DNA of 64,000 nt, taken from Hysterangium stoloniferum (taxonomy: Eukaryota; Basidiomycota; Agaricomycetes; Hysterangiales; Hysterangiaceae). The number at the start of each line of letters is the position of its first letter. Positions within the stretch are counted from its first letter, which is position 1. The position numbers were made by a program, and so were the translations under genes. Below are positions 54,426 through 64,000 of the stretch, one piece after another. The notes below the pieces were generated by a model. That model saw nothing but the letters and a program-made list of their open reading frames with translations. It made no database searches and was not told the DNA's origin. The stretch is taken from positions 62,001 to 126,000 of the forward strand of contig WHVD01000012.1 of NCBI GenBank assembly GCA_015178975.1, given 5' to 3'.

Positions 54426-54989
54426 CTATGTGGCATGACTGCATATCGGCAGTGGCCTTGCCGAAGCAGTTGCCCTTGTGGTTGCAGGTGCATGTGGTAG
54501 GGTGTTGTTGGGAATGAAGATCATGAGGTTCCACATCGTCACAGTTGTTGGAGTATAAATGGCGAATGTGGACCCATATGTGGTGGGTATATGCGTTCTA
54601 GGGAGACACCAGCGGTCGATATTTGTGTTGATGGTATTGAATGGTGGGGTAAATGCTATTACAAAGTGAGTTTTCATTCTCATTTTGATTTTGGTCTACT
54701 AATTAATGGCATACTCTAGCATCGTCTCATCACTCGGTGTGCTCAGCATATTTACATTCCCATCGCCTAACAGCATAATCCCAACCTTCCAACAACCTCT
54801 GACTGCTCGGAACTTGTTTACTGGCATATGGTGGTGGTGGGTGACAATGGTGGATGGTGGTAGCGGTTGATGCCGGTGAAGGTAGCAGTGGTGGCAATGA
54901 AGAGAGCGATAATGGTGATGGTGGTGATATATTAGTGGTTGGTGGTGGAATAAGAGCATGGGAGAAATGCTCAGTGACCTGCTTTGCAA
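54426..54989 (-). CDS. V family copy 2, unknown ORF pair
   Basis: Frames 54989-54699 (ending RAVRGCWKVGIMLLGDGNVN, MLSTPSDETMLEYAIN) and 54683-54426 (THIPTTYGSTFAIYTPTTV, then an Ala/Thr/Pro-rich end SARPLPICSHAT). The first has a His-rich low-complexity middle that differs in length from V1. Unknown function. Confidence 0.28.
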
Positions 54990-55982
54990 TGTATTAGTAG
55001 AAAGTATTCAGTGTGATTAGTATTTTAATGAATTGGTTTGAAGAGTAATATGAACTGAAATCAAGTGTAAAAATACGCAAAAAGTGTCATCTGTCCTGCT
55101 TAGAGTCAATGTTTTAAATGCATCATCCAACAACCACTCAACGACTTTCATCAATGTTTGAACTGTGAAAAAAATGACCTTGGTTGAAGTGTTTAGAGTG
55201 CTTCATTAAGTGCACTGACTTCCTACAGTGTGGAACATCATTGGACTTCATAAACACGTTGAAACTGCTGTCGCTTGGCGGACCCCAGTAGCGGCTCCGG
55301 TACCAAATATATTAGGGGATTTCAAGAATATATAGTATCAATTTAGCCTAGTACTACACAGTGATTAGTCGATTGGCATTGTCGGGTAAATAGTTACTAT
55401 TGAAATCACAAAAGCTTCAGTCATTTCCTCGGGTGGTGTGCTATGAACATTATCCGGGCAGAGCTCAACCTCAAGAACCTCGAATATTCACGTTGAGACG
55501 TCCAATCTTCATAGAGACGCGAACGCTCCCGCCTAAGGAAGGAGTCTAGTCATCCATTCTCAGTGTACAGATCATATGCAGTGAATAGCTTTCGAGGCCG
55601 AAGTTTCCTTTCAGTCTGATACAACTATTATACTTGCCCTCTATAATTACTCTGATGCGAATGGGATGTAATGGTACTACATGGAATGACTGATATACAC
55701 CCTCTGGATAGCCTACTGTATTCTTCTCAAGTCTGGCTAGGTTCAGATTGATTTATGTGTATGATTCCACACAATTTTGAGTGAGCGGGTGCTTTATAAA
55801 TAAATAAATACAAATATTCTTGCGGCTCTACTAATATGCTGAATACATCTATAGAAAAATGAGTTGAGATGTGAACTGTATCTAACGATTTTTGGGGGCT
55901 TTTATTTTACTTCATCAAGTGTCATAGATATTCTTAATTGCATGGTCACTGATAACATTCAGCAGATAGCCCCCTTACATTA
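54990..55982. other. Non-coding spacer of unit B
   Basis: Collinear with 39995-40960. No coding signal. Confidence 0.5.
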
Positions 55983-57652
55983 CTATGCAGCAAGGCCTTC
56001 AAGCCTCCCACCAGAGGTTTCTTCACGCCCCTCTGCGGAATGGACGGGGATTCGTCCTTCATAATGTTCCCTCGAAATGAAATCTCCTATATAATTATCT
56101 CCGACGTCCTCAATGAAAGAATGTCCAATATTGCGTACGGCCCCTCGGAAGGTAGTGAGCCCGAGATTATTGGACGTATTGATCACGTTACATGACGAGT
56201 TGAATTCTCGCAGATCGAGAAAGAAGCGACAAACGAGAATGGCGGATATGCTGCAGTTGCCATTAAGACGTCAGGTGAAATGTATGAGATAAATACTTGC
56301 CAGACCTCCAAGTCTGTGACGGAGTTGGCAAATGAGGTCTGTATTCGATTTGGAATAAGTAGGTGTGATGGATTTCATAGAGGATAAAAGATATTCACGG
56401 AAACAAACTTAGAAGAAATGTAGTGGTATCAGCTAAAAGGGGAAAGGAGCGGCAATCCCAAACCTTATTTCCAATTAGGCCCTGTAAACTCCAGATGAAA
56501 ATTACGCTGAGAAATCAAAATCAAAAATTTATCAACCTAAAGTCACGTTAATTTAGCACTGACGCAAATAGGAGAACACCTGCGATTGATATGGTCATAT
56601 AAGAACACGTAGACTCAGACGCCAAGATAAATTACCTTGCTGCATAAGTAGATAAGTTATAGATTGTTTCCGCAATTCTTTAATACCTCTTTGCAGCCAA
56701 AGCGTGCCGATGGTGTGGAACAATGTGGTGAAGAATATGAGCCCATCGAACGTAATTGTAAGAGCGGTTGTTGCTGACTCTATAATGATCATGTCAACTC
56801 GAGGTCTCCAGGTATATGCAATCAACTTTTATACCCCTGTTTAATGATGTTAATACACAGTCACGTGGTTATAGTTAAGTGAAACGAACAGTTTGACACT
56901 GATCGCAGAAATACAATCGTCACGGACTATGAGAAACTATCACACTGATGGGTATATCGGTGCACACATTGGCAGTAAGTAAACATACCACATGGCAGGA
57001 TATTTCTCCAAGATATGTGAACAAGATTGGAGTTAAGAGATATTTGTTAGCCCTGCTTATAGCGTAAATCCTTGTCAGTAACACCCCTGACATCCCTCTT
57101 GGTTGAGTTATTTGAGAAAGTAAATGACAAATAGATGAATCACCGTGTACACTAAGTCCTGCGACAGTTTCCAGAACATAAAAGGTGTGTAATAGTGCAT
57201 TACATGCTCTATGGCTAATCAGTAAGCAACTAACCTGAGGTTCAAATTGTAACACACACTATCAACTACTGTAAGTCAAGGGACATTTTCAGGCCCATCC
57301 CATTACGCACCTCTAACGGTCCATCTGCTAAATCAATGGCGACAGAACATATAAACACAAGTAGGACCGAATATCGGGCCACGATGTACAGCACAGATGC
57401 CAGTCTGATCCTACTCTTCCATACGAACTGGATTTCCGCTGGGAAGGTCAATATTGTATCATAACTAAACAAAACTGAGATACCCGTCTATAAATATGGT
57501 AAAAAACTGCGACTTCGTGTGGACAGACCTAGTGCTGCGAAATCGATGTAAATCTGGAGCTTACTGGAAACGCACGTGAGTGTTGTGTGTGATGAAATGG
57601 CATAAGGTAGTTACCCTGCAGTTGCTGCTTGAATTTCTGCCACGGATACCAT
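55983..57652 (-). pseudogene. Z family copy 4 (DUF6533-like membrane protein), most complete in unit B
   Basis: Same exon order as Z2: possible start at 57652 (MVSVAEIQAATA); exon 57472-57266 with YDTILTFPAEIQFVWKSRIR and LASVLYIVARYSVLLVFICS; exon 57255-56920 with CNALLHTFYVLETVAGLSVH and GVLLTRIYAISRANKYLLTP; exon 56825-56600 with ALTITFDGLIFFTTLFHTIG and IKELRKQSITYLLMQQG; C-terminal exon 56186-55983 with NIGHSFIEDVGDNYIGDFIS. Exons are open over long stretches, so it could be expressed, but not every junction phase agrees in my reading. DUF6533 proteins are predicted membrane proteins of unknown role. Confidence 0.52.
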
Positions 57653-57777
57653 GTAAAATTTTGGCAAGTACCAGTGCTGGGTACTCTTAACTGCTCGAGA
57701 AATTAGATTATTAGCATTCTCGGTACAGTATGTGACATTATATTCAGTTTAATAATATATATCAGTTGCAAATACTC

Positions 57778-58290
57778 TCATTGCAGGCGCTCGGTGAGAA
57801 GAAACTCTAAGCGGTCTGTCGCTTTGGCATAGTAACTTACGCAATTATGAATTGGACACAGGTTCGCAGCTACCAGCTCCATCAGAACCTTGATGAGAGT
57901 ACTCATTTGGGTGCCAAGGAGTTCCATCATATAGCAAGTTACCATCACTTCATCATTACATAGCAAGCTGCCATCTGCCATCTGCCACCTACTGTCTTCC
58001 ATATGGAGTAGAGCTGTAACTGTGGTAAACCCATCTTGTACTAAGTATCTACCCGTATACCACCTCTGCATCAGGTCAACTCCCACGGAGAGATGTTTGT
58101 CGCTCATACACGTCATTAGAAGAGGCAGTCTGCAGAAGTGTTACACCCGGCCTTCCACCCACATCTTTTTCGTCTTCTTGGTCCTCTTCGTCACTGTTCT
58201 CATCTACCCACTCACCATCAACAGTCGTTCCAAAACCTGGGAAGAACAAATCTTTTTTAACATTCTTAATGTGCCACCTTTTTCGCCACT
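57778..58290 (-). CDS. W family copy 4, unknown protein
   Basis: Upstream exon about 58290-58140: DLFFPGFGTTVDGEWVDENS, then DEEDQEDEKD, strongly acidic. Downstream frame 58116-57778: RWYTGRYLVQDGF, then SRWQMADGSLLCNDEVMVTC and MELLGTQMSTLIKVLMELVA. An intron between them is likely but its borders are uncertain. The start lies about 430 bases from the Y4 start on the other strand, so W4 and Y4 form a divergent pair. Confidence 0.42.
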
Positions 58291-58299
58291 CTTATAATT

Positions 58300-58716
58300 T
58301 TCTCTTGGGCAGACCTCTTGCAGCACGTCTCACGTGTACGACTCAAAAATCATTTGGACCATCTACTGTATTCTTGTGAGGTTTGACTCGGAGAATAATT
58401 TATTTGTATGATTTTATGCGTTTTTTGGTGACCACGGGAGCGCTTGCGGATGTTATTAGAGAAAACTCAAGGTGGGATAATCACATTACTTGCAATTTTA
58501 TTTTTATGATTGCAGGATCGACTGAATTCAATCGAAATTTCCGTGGAAGAAACGTGGAGTCAAAACGCGTGTCACGTGTCATAATTCACCAACCACAGTA
58601 CCGTGGCCTAAAATCTTCTACGGAAGAGAATGTGTTCAACCCAACTAATATACCCAAATTAGTACGATCTTTCTTCAAATTCAAAGCCATCTCAATTAAA
58701 GGAAGCGACACGTGAG
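58300..58716. promoter_or_regulatory. Shared W4-Y4 intergenic region with CACGTG motifs
   Basis: Contains TCACGTGT near 58330, GTGTCACGTGTCATAA near 58570 and CACGTG at 58709-58714. The middle one is the homologous position of the two LINE insertion sites. It is the presumed promoter of divergent W4 and Y4. Confidence 0.4.
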
Positions 58717-60420
58717 ATGGGGAGTAGACTTTCGCGCTTTCGGTTCCCGGATGGCGGGTCTTCAACAGCAGCATCCTCTACCCCGTCGTCATCTTCATTG
58801 TCTTCAAAGAAAGCTGATAACAGAGGCCACACCACCGTCTACAGCGCTTTTACAGCCATCCCCAATACCTCCAAACAACGCGTCCAAACCGACCACGTTG
58901 ACATCCACCTCTCTTCACCATGATCAATAAAAAATGCACCAGCAGCTCGACACGATCATATACTCCGGAGAATCCGCCGACGACATTGTACCATTTTCAA
59001 ACATTCACGTCTCACCTTTTAGAAGAAGCGAACAGTTCGAATCGTCCGTGTCACGCTCGTTCTCACAACTGGCCGCGGGCTTTCGAGCATTCACATCCCT
59101 CACACCCACCCCTCTTGGCCAACTCCAGAATCTGCAAGGTCCTGTAAAGTCGACCCAATTAAAAATTGGTGCAGTCGCTCCAACACCGTCAGAACAGAAC
59201 CATCTTCACAGTACCGAAGAAGGCTGCAAGTACTAAGCGTCACGGCCCTTCACCTAAATGCGCCTGACTTAGTGCTGTAAGCCGCCCAGATTGTGATGCC
59301 GACGATGAAAAGATCCTATCGGCGCGAATAGAGCCTCGCCATCCCATGCAGACCCCGACCCAGATGCAAATATGTTCTTGGATGATGGCATAGACGTTGA
59401 CACAGAATTTACACCTCGTTCCGTGACCCAGAAGCAGGAAAGCACAGGTCCATCATCTTCAACCGACAAAGTCTCATCAAAGCCTCTGGCAATCCTCCCC
59501 AGTAGGCTCGATAATGATTCACGTGCCGCATGCGACGAGACAAATCTCCTGTCAGCGGTCTCTGTACAATCATCTCCATCTAAAGCGCATGCAGTTAATA
59601 TCATCGCTCGTATCAAAGCTAACGCAGAGATTCAGGCTGCAACGCAGGTGCAGCAGGAACGAAATTTGTCACCGTTAGGTTTAACGGATAGTGGTGGTGA
59701 CCTTTCTGACGTGCCGAAGATGGATAGTCCTGAGTCGGATGAGTCGGGTTTGGAACTTGAGTTAGATACCATTGTGAAAGGGTTAGACGCTAGGTGGGTT
59801 TTCTATTCATTTTTAATAATAATAAAAGCGTGCTGATCTAACGAACATGTGCTACGCAGACTGTCGTCATCCGCATCCGCCCACACCAGCACATCCAATG
59901 AAGTAAATACAAGACAGTCCACGCGCCATATCCCCAACCGAGATGTGAAAGTGAAATTATTCCGTGACGAGTCCCCCGCCCATCCACGCCCAGAACCACA
60001 ATCAAACTCAAACCCAAAAGCAACGTCGCATGCCCGCTAGACACGCTCCTCAAAGACAATCACCGCGAAGATGCCCGCAAGGGCCGTGTCGAAGGAAAAC
60101 GCGATACAAAGGCGGATGTTGGGATGTGATGATTGTTTTGGTAACAGGTTGACAACCATCTGAGTGGATTCCTCCCAATGAAATCCATCCGAGAAGACAA
60201 TCCGTTTGTTATGCTGTTGAATAGGGTTTTATAAGATAAAGGTATGTAGATCCGTGGTTGATGTTAAAATATTTTTATAAAGCTCGATGTATTTGATCAG
60301 AAGGCATCTACTTTAATTGACTCTGGAGTTGTCTTGAGTATGTCATGATCAACTCGGCTGTTGAATGGCTCTGCACGTCAGGTATACAACCTACCTATTT
60401 CATAACATGCGAAGGCTGAC
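58717..60420 (+). pseudogene. Y family copy 4, only copy with an undivided body
   Basis: Starts MGSRLSRFRFPDGG after CACGTGAG, then a Ser-rich stretch. Coding pieces follow in changing frames: QLDTIIYSGESADDIVPFSN (58934-59236), SLTPTPLGQLQNLQGPVKST, then MFLDDGIDVDTEFTPRSVTQ (59372 on), IKANAEIQAATQVQQERNLS, and ESDESGLELELDTIVKGLDA with a GTGGGT donor at about 59796. A CTACGCAG acceptor at 59859 leads to ASAHTSTSNEVNTRQSTRHI, then a TAG near 60038. A part homologous to the Y1 exons follows after a deletion. Disordered, Ser/Pro-rich; possibly nuclear, but no domain is recognised. Some frame changes could be introns, and at least one stop looks genuine. Confidence 0.5.
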
Positions 60421-60523
60421 GGCTTTGACAGCCTTATCTGCCTCGGAGTCCAGTATCAACTATCCTCCGAATCCCCTCCAACGAGGCTGGATCTTGGACG
60501 TTCCATTTTCTGTAATGTTCCCT

Positions 60524-61824
60524 TTATGGCTTGCCTAATGACGACTCGAATTTCGTCAGCATTTCGTGATTCCTCTTCAACACTCTCCTTAGTGTCGACG
60601 ACACTTGCAATTCTTCCTGGCTAGAGACACTGACTATAAATTGAAGATACTGGCAAACTGATGCATGTCAGGGTGTCACATACCAAGCTCAATTTTCTTT
60701 CGGCAGTGGTTTCGTAAAAACACTCTAAGCTGAAATTTTGCTGGTGAAGGATGGAAACCCCTTGCGCAAATAGCCGCTGCAACCACCCCGAACTCCCATT
60801 GAAATTCTTGGTAAGCTTGGCGCTCCCTAAATGTTTCTCTAGATCATTGGCGAGCTGTGCGTTCCTCTTTGAATACTGCTCTATATGCTTCGTAAGCTCA
60901 TTCCTCCCTGGGTGCTCCTCTAAATTCTTTGCACAGTTGGTGTTCTTCTCTGAATGCTCCCTCAAATTTTGGGCAAGCTTGATACTCCTTTCTGGATGCC
61001 TCCTTAATATCTGGGCAAGCTTGACGCTTCTCTTTGAATGGTGTTTTAAATTCTTGGCATAGCCGTCCTTCCTGTGTGAATGCTCCTCTAGATTCTTGGC
61101 AGGTCCACCGCTCTTTTCTGAATACTTCTTAAAACCTTTGGGAAGCCTACACCAGCCGCTCCTCTCTGAATGCTCCTTTAAATTCTTGGCAAGCTCATAG
61201 CTCCTCCCTGAACGTTCCTTTATTTGAGGCCTCCGCCACTTACCTAGATGGTAACAGGTGGGTATAATCGCCAAAATTAATGAAACGGAATCGTAGTTGT
61301 CTAACCCTGTTGGCGGTTCTCCTTTGCGATTAAAAGCCTTGGCTTGTCTCGCATTTCTCTTTCCCTAGTAATTGGGTTGAGGTGTCAACGACTTATGTTT
61401 GAAATGCTTTGTCCTTCTAAGAAGTCAATGTTAGTTGGTATAAGAAATATAGCCGATGGGACTCACCTGCAACCTGAAGACGTTCCCGCCCCGGAGGAAG
61501 GACTGTTTGAGACATGCGAACCATCACCATGTCCTTCATACTGGTGCTGGTTCTTAGGGTTGTGCATTGATGCGGACGACCCGTCAAATTCGGCTTTGTC
61601 CCGGTAAGGACGTCTGGGATGGCCATCGGTCAGAGACCTTGTGTTACGTGTTACTTTAGAGGCTGCGTCCGCGGTCGTCAATTTTGTGTTTCTTGTGGTA
61701 TTAAAATAAGTCACGACTAACGAGGTATTTCTTGATATTTGAATTCAGGGAAGTCAGGAGGTGAAGACTTTGGCCTCGGCACAGGATCCGGGCTATTCAT
61801 AAGCTCATCCGGCAAGCGCACCAT
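60524..61824 (-). CDS. X gene: protein with ten 14-residue repeats, five exons, 344 aa
   Basis: Exons: 61824-61722, 61653-61467, 61364-61306, 61243-60684, 60649-60524 (TAA at 60526-60524). Introns are 68, 102, 62 and 34 nt, all GT-AG, in phases 1, 2, 1 and 0, and every junction keeps the frame. The start MVRLPDELMNSPDPV has no competing upstream ATG in frame. The N-terminal third is polar and Pro/Ser/Gly-rich. Residues 134-270 hold about ten repeats of 11-16 residues with the theme LAKNLxEHSERxxx (examples: LAQNLREHSEKNTN, CAKNLEEHPGRNE, LTKHIEQYSKRNAQ). Each should form a short amphipathic helix. The C-terminus has FIVSVSSQEELQVSST. There is no signal or membrane segment. Its 3' end converges on Y4. 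The family is not recognised. Copies X1 and X2 are broken, so this is the one apparently functional member here. Confidence 0.68.
60650..60683 (-). other. 34-nt intron of the X gene
   Basis: GTATGT donor at 60683-60678, CTGAC branch-like string, CCAG acceptor at 60653-60650. Removing it joins AGC TTG to TAT CTT in frame. The same gap is kept as 34 nt in X2 and 30 nt in X1. Confidence 0.5.
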
Positions 61825-62023
61825 GGCCAGTATCGTCGTGTGAGGGCAGATCCTGAATTTAATAAAATTTGAGGACGTCTGAGAGAGAAAGAGGTGCAAA
61901 GTACTGCGTACTAGATGATGAACCTCCCCCAGATGCCACTATACGACGCCTCTGCATAGACTTCTATATTTGCACAAAATATTAATTTCCCCAATGACAC
62001 ATTAGGATAAAGGAGTCACTACC

Positions 62024-62509
62024 TTATCCATATCCATGATTATTGATCCCTTCACTGTCCATCGCGGTGGTGGTAACGGTAGCGCTAACGTGCGGGGGGT
62101 CGAGTTGGCAAGACACAACATGGTAAACGAATGTGACAACCGGGAGCAACGCTGTCACAGGAATTATCGCGGATTTGTATGAGTTTTTATAGATCAGCAC
62201 AAAGGAATGAATTGTACGAACCAAATGCTGGAGACAGGTCTGTCTGCGTGCTCGTACCGGCCAACACTTTCTGATCAGTGGCTTCATCGTCGCCATCGTC
62301 GTTGAAGGAAGATTCTGTAAATAGAAGGATAGTTGAGTAATATACAATGAAAAGTAAAAACAACCGACACGAACCCGGTACCGTATACTCTGATCAATCA
62401 TCGCCGGCAGTTTGTGACTTGGAGTAGATGGTGGTATTCGTCTTGGGACTGATGTGGGGATGGTACAGTCTCCACACTTGAGCCATGTATTTCGGCTGTT
62501 TGAAGCCAA
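62024..62509 (-). CDS. Doubtful minus-strand frame upstream of X
   Basis: A frame of about 160 codons enters from repeat A copy 2 and has a hydrophobic stretch near its end (SAIIPVTALLPVVTFVYHVV). Its upstream part is repeat sequence, there is no ATG at its opening, and the 5' part reads better in another frame (DEATDQKVLAGTSTQTDLSP near 62290-62225). It may contain exons of a small gene; not resolvable. Confidence 0.2.
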   Translation of the reverse strand: MASNSRNTWLKCGDCTIPTSVPRRIPPSTPSHKLPAMIDQSIRYRVRVGCFYFSLYITQLSFYLQNLPSTTMATMKPLIRKCWPVRARRQTCLQHLVRTIHSFVLIYKNSYKSAIIPVTALLPVVTFVYHVVSCQLDPPHVSATVTTTAMDSEGINNHGYG

Positions 62510-62757
62510 GCTAAAAGTAGAGACAATGCTTCCATATTAAAACCACAATTCAAAAAGCAGGGGTAAATACAGAATTTGATCCCCGAGACGTCCGAAAATC
62601 GGCTCAAATACCATACACGAGTCACGGACCACAGCCCACGGCCTCCCATGACCGACACTGAGCATTAGCGACTTGCCTATCATGGGTCCCCAGGGCACCC
62701 ATGTCAGATTAAGTGCCATTAAGAAGCATCCTTCCAACGCTTAAAACAGGCGATACC
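62455..62757 (-). repeat. Dispersed repeat A, copy 2
   Basis: Same orientation as the inner part of copy 1 (about 1590-1948), lacking its 70-base extra segment. It forms an inverted pair with copy 3, with about 570 bases between. Confidence 0.78.
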
Positions 62758-63324
62758 GATGATTCGTTCACAACCGTCTGGTCTTTCTGTGTCTTTGGCC
62801 GGATAGAGGTTGTGTAGGGTATCAGTCGATATGGACATCTAACACAATAAAGATAAATACTCTTATTTTTGTCCATAAATAATTCAGAATTATCGTCATT
62901 CCGCTATGTCAAAATGAAAAAAATGAATTTACCGATTTGTCCTTTGACCATGCTCAGTGGGCTGATGCCTGACTTAACCCATGTACACCCAACCTATCAT
63001 GTCAGAAGGTGATTCGCTGACTGACCCATTGATTGGTACAAGTATTTCATTACAAGCTTATTGAGCCATTGTAGTGCATTGACATTAAGCCAACCCATAC
63101 TATTGTTTAATAGAAAGTAACGTGTCAGGCTGTGTGGGACACTCGACAATCACGATTCATCGCCTGAATAAATATCTATACAAACTGCTCAGAATTTCTT
63201 GATCTTCCAAGTTCGAATGCATGGTTGCTAATTGCAATCGATGATATTTTTGGCGCTATGAGATCGCCCATTGGTATAACCTCGTTCCTTACCACCCCAG
63301 GTTTATTCTGCACTACCACCATGC
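62758..63324. other. Spacer between inverted repeat A copies
   Basis: A/T-rich, no coding signal and no transposase. Short tetranucleotide-rich strings only. Confidence 0.5.
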
Positions 63325-64000
63325 TTCTTAATGGCGCTGAATCTGACATGGGTGCCCTTGGGACCCATGATAGGCAAGTCGCTAATGCTCAGTGTCGGTC
63401 ATGGGAGGCCGTGGGCTGTGGTACGTGACTCGTGTATGGTATTTGAGCCGATTTTCGGACGTCTCGGGGATCAAATTCTGTATTTACCCCTGCTTTTTAA
63501 ATTGTGGCTTTAATATGGAAAAATTGTCTCTACTTTTAGCTTGGCTTCAAAACAGCCGAAATACATGGCTCAAGTGTGGAGACTGTATAATGGCGAGAAA
63601 CATGTATTGGTATTTATATCTGGGAAACTGAGTAAATTCCTTTGTAGGATCTATGGCATCGGTCGTGCATTGACTTGGTATACATTAAACCTGTGACATG
63701 ACATCAGGTGGTCTATCTCTTTAGCAAGTTCATTTGCAAGTATTAATGGGGGCTAAAGATTGGCGGACGTTGCATGCGATCAAATGATATGGTGGGAGGG
63801 CGATCCCGGCGGAAGCCCTTCGTTAGGACATATATTAACTCATACATTACAAAATTATATTCCTAGTCAAACATTCGCTCGATGATTATTGTGTACCTTC
63901 AATCCATCAGCGGATTTGGTGGGTATATGCGCTTTGTATATTAATTGCGTGAATTATTCATAACAAGGTGGTCAAAGACACAGCCGTGGGAGGTTTTACC
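63325..64000 (+). repeat. Dispersed repeat A, copy 3 (inverted, runs off the window)
   Basis: Reverse complement of copy 1 (1208-1907), reaching the window edge still in alignment. It carries about 40 bases near 63710-63750 absent from copy 1, and lacks the 70-base segment of copy 1. Confidence 0.8.

Larger units (their letters stand above)
50677..58560. repeat. Segmental duplication unit B
   Basis: Collinear with unit A (35764-44142 plus 28998-29695). It has the same Y fragment/Z/W insertion/Y fragment/X/V/Z/W order. The unoccupied LINE site (near 50718-50730) and the unoccupied solo-LTR site (near 58125) are in this unit. Confidence 0.88.

Noticed and set aside
1-64000. tRNA or rRNA genes
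   Set aside because: No cloverleaf with A and B boxes or rRNA segment was recognised by eye; the initiator-tRNA-like string at 46101 is a retroelement primer site.

Overview
The window reads as nuclear DNA of a filamentous basidiomycete (Agaricomycetes-like). Host genes have short GT-AG introns of about 35-100 nt, a basidiomycete-type DUF6533 membrane-protein family is present, and the transposon mix is typical of mushrooms: Ty1/copia, chromodomain Ty3/gypsy, DIRS, Tad/I-like LINE, Tc1/mariner and Helitron. There are no rRNA, tRNA, CRISPR or bacterial operon features. It is a repeat-rich accessory region in which most coding sequence is retroelement or decayed duplicate.

Layout. 1-5.6 kb: a possible host first exon, two dispersed repeats (A, B) and a 5'-truncated, decayed copia element (1948-5328). 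5.6-9.8 kb: sparse host DNA with two candidate spliced genes of unknown function on the minus strand (6309-7019 and 8483-8935). 9.8-20.5 kb: a graveyard holding a gypsy-type gag pseudogene, a coiled-coil gene fragment present twice, a Tc1/mariner element with 209-bp ends and flanking TA (13923-15514), a DIRS-like RT fused by deletion to a tyrosine-recombinase remnant, and a decayed Helitron helper. 20.9-24.2 kb: a minus-strand ankyrin gene made of about 18 tandem modules, each a 99-nt phase-1 exon encoding one ankyrin repeat plus an intron of about 56 nt; its 5' end is cut off by a gypsy chromovirus (24181-28997).

28.9-62 kb is a tandem segmental duplication with a unit of about 9 kb. It carries four families: Y (plus strand, Ser/Pro-rich, unknown), Z (minus, DUF6533), W (minus, unknown) and X (minus, protein with 14-residue repeats), plus a smaller conserved ORF pair (V). 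After or during duplication, mobile elements landed in different copies: a LINE of about 6 kb with a 14-bp target duplication (29696-35749), a 5'-truncated LINE copy at the homologous site of another unit (44156-44479), a 392-bp solo LTR (43117-43508), and a young copia element with an intact 1424-residue gag-pol and nearly identical LTRs (45866-50671). Only one X copy (60524-61824, five exons, 344 aa) splices into an open frame; the other X copies and most Y/Z/W copies look broken. The window ends with inverted copies of repeat A, so its two ends are inverted relatives.

Functionally, the only complete-looking products are the copia polyprotein and the X protein. The gypsy element keeps nearly intact enzyme domains but has an integrase frameshift. 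All gene models come from reading splice signals and frames by eye; no database search was run.
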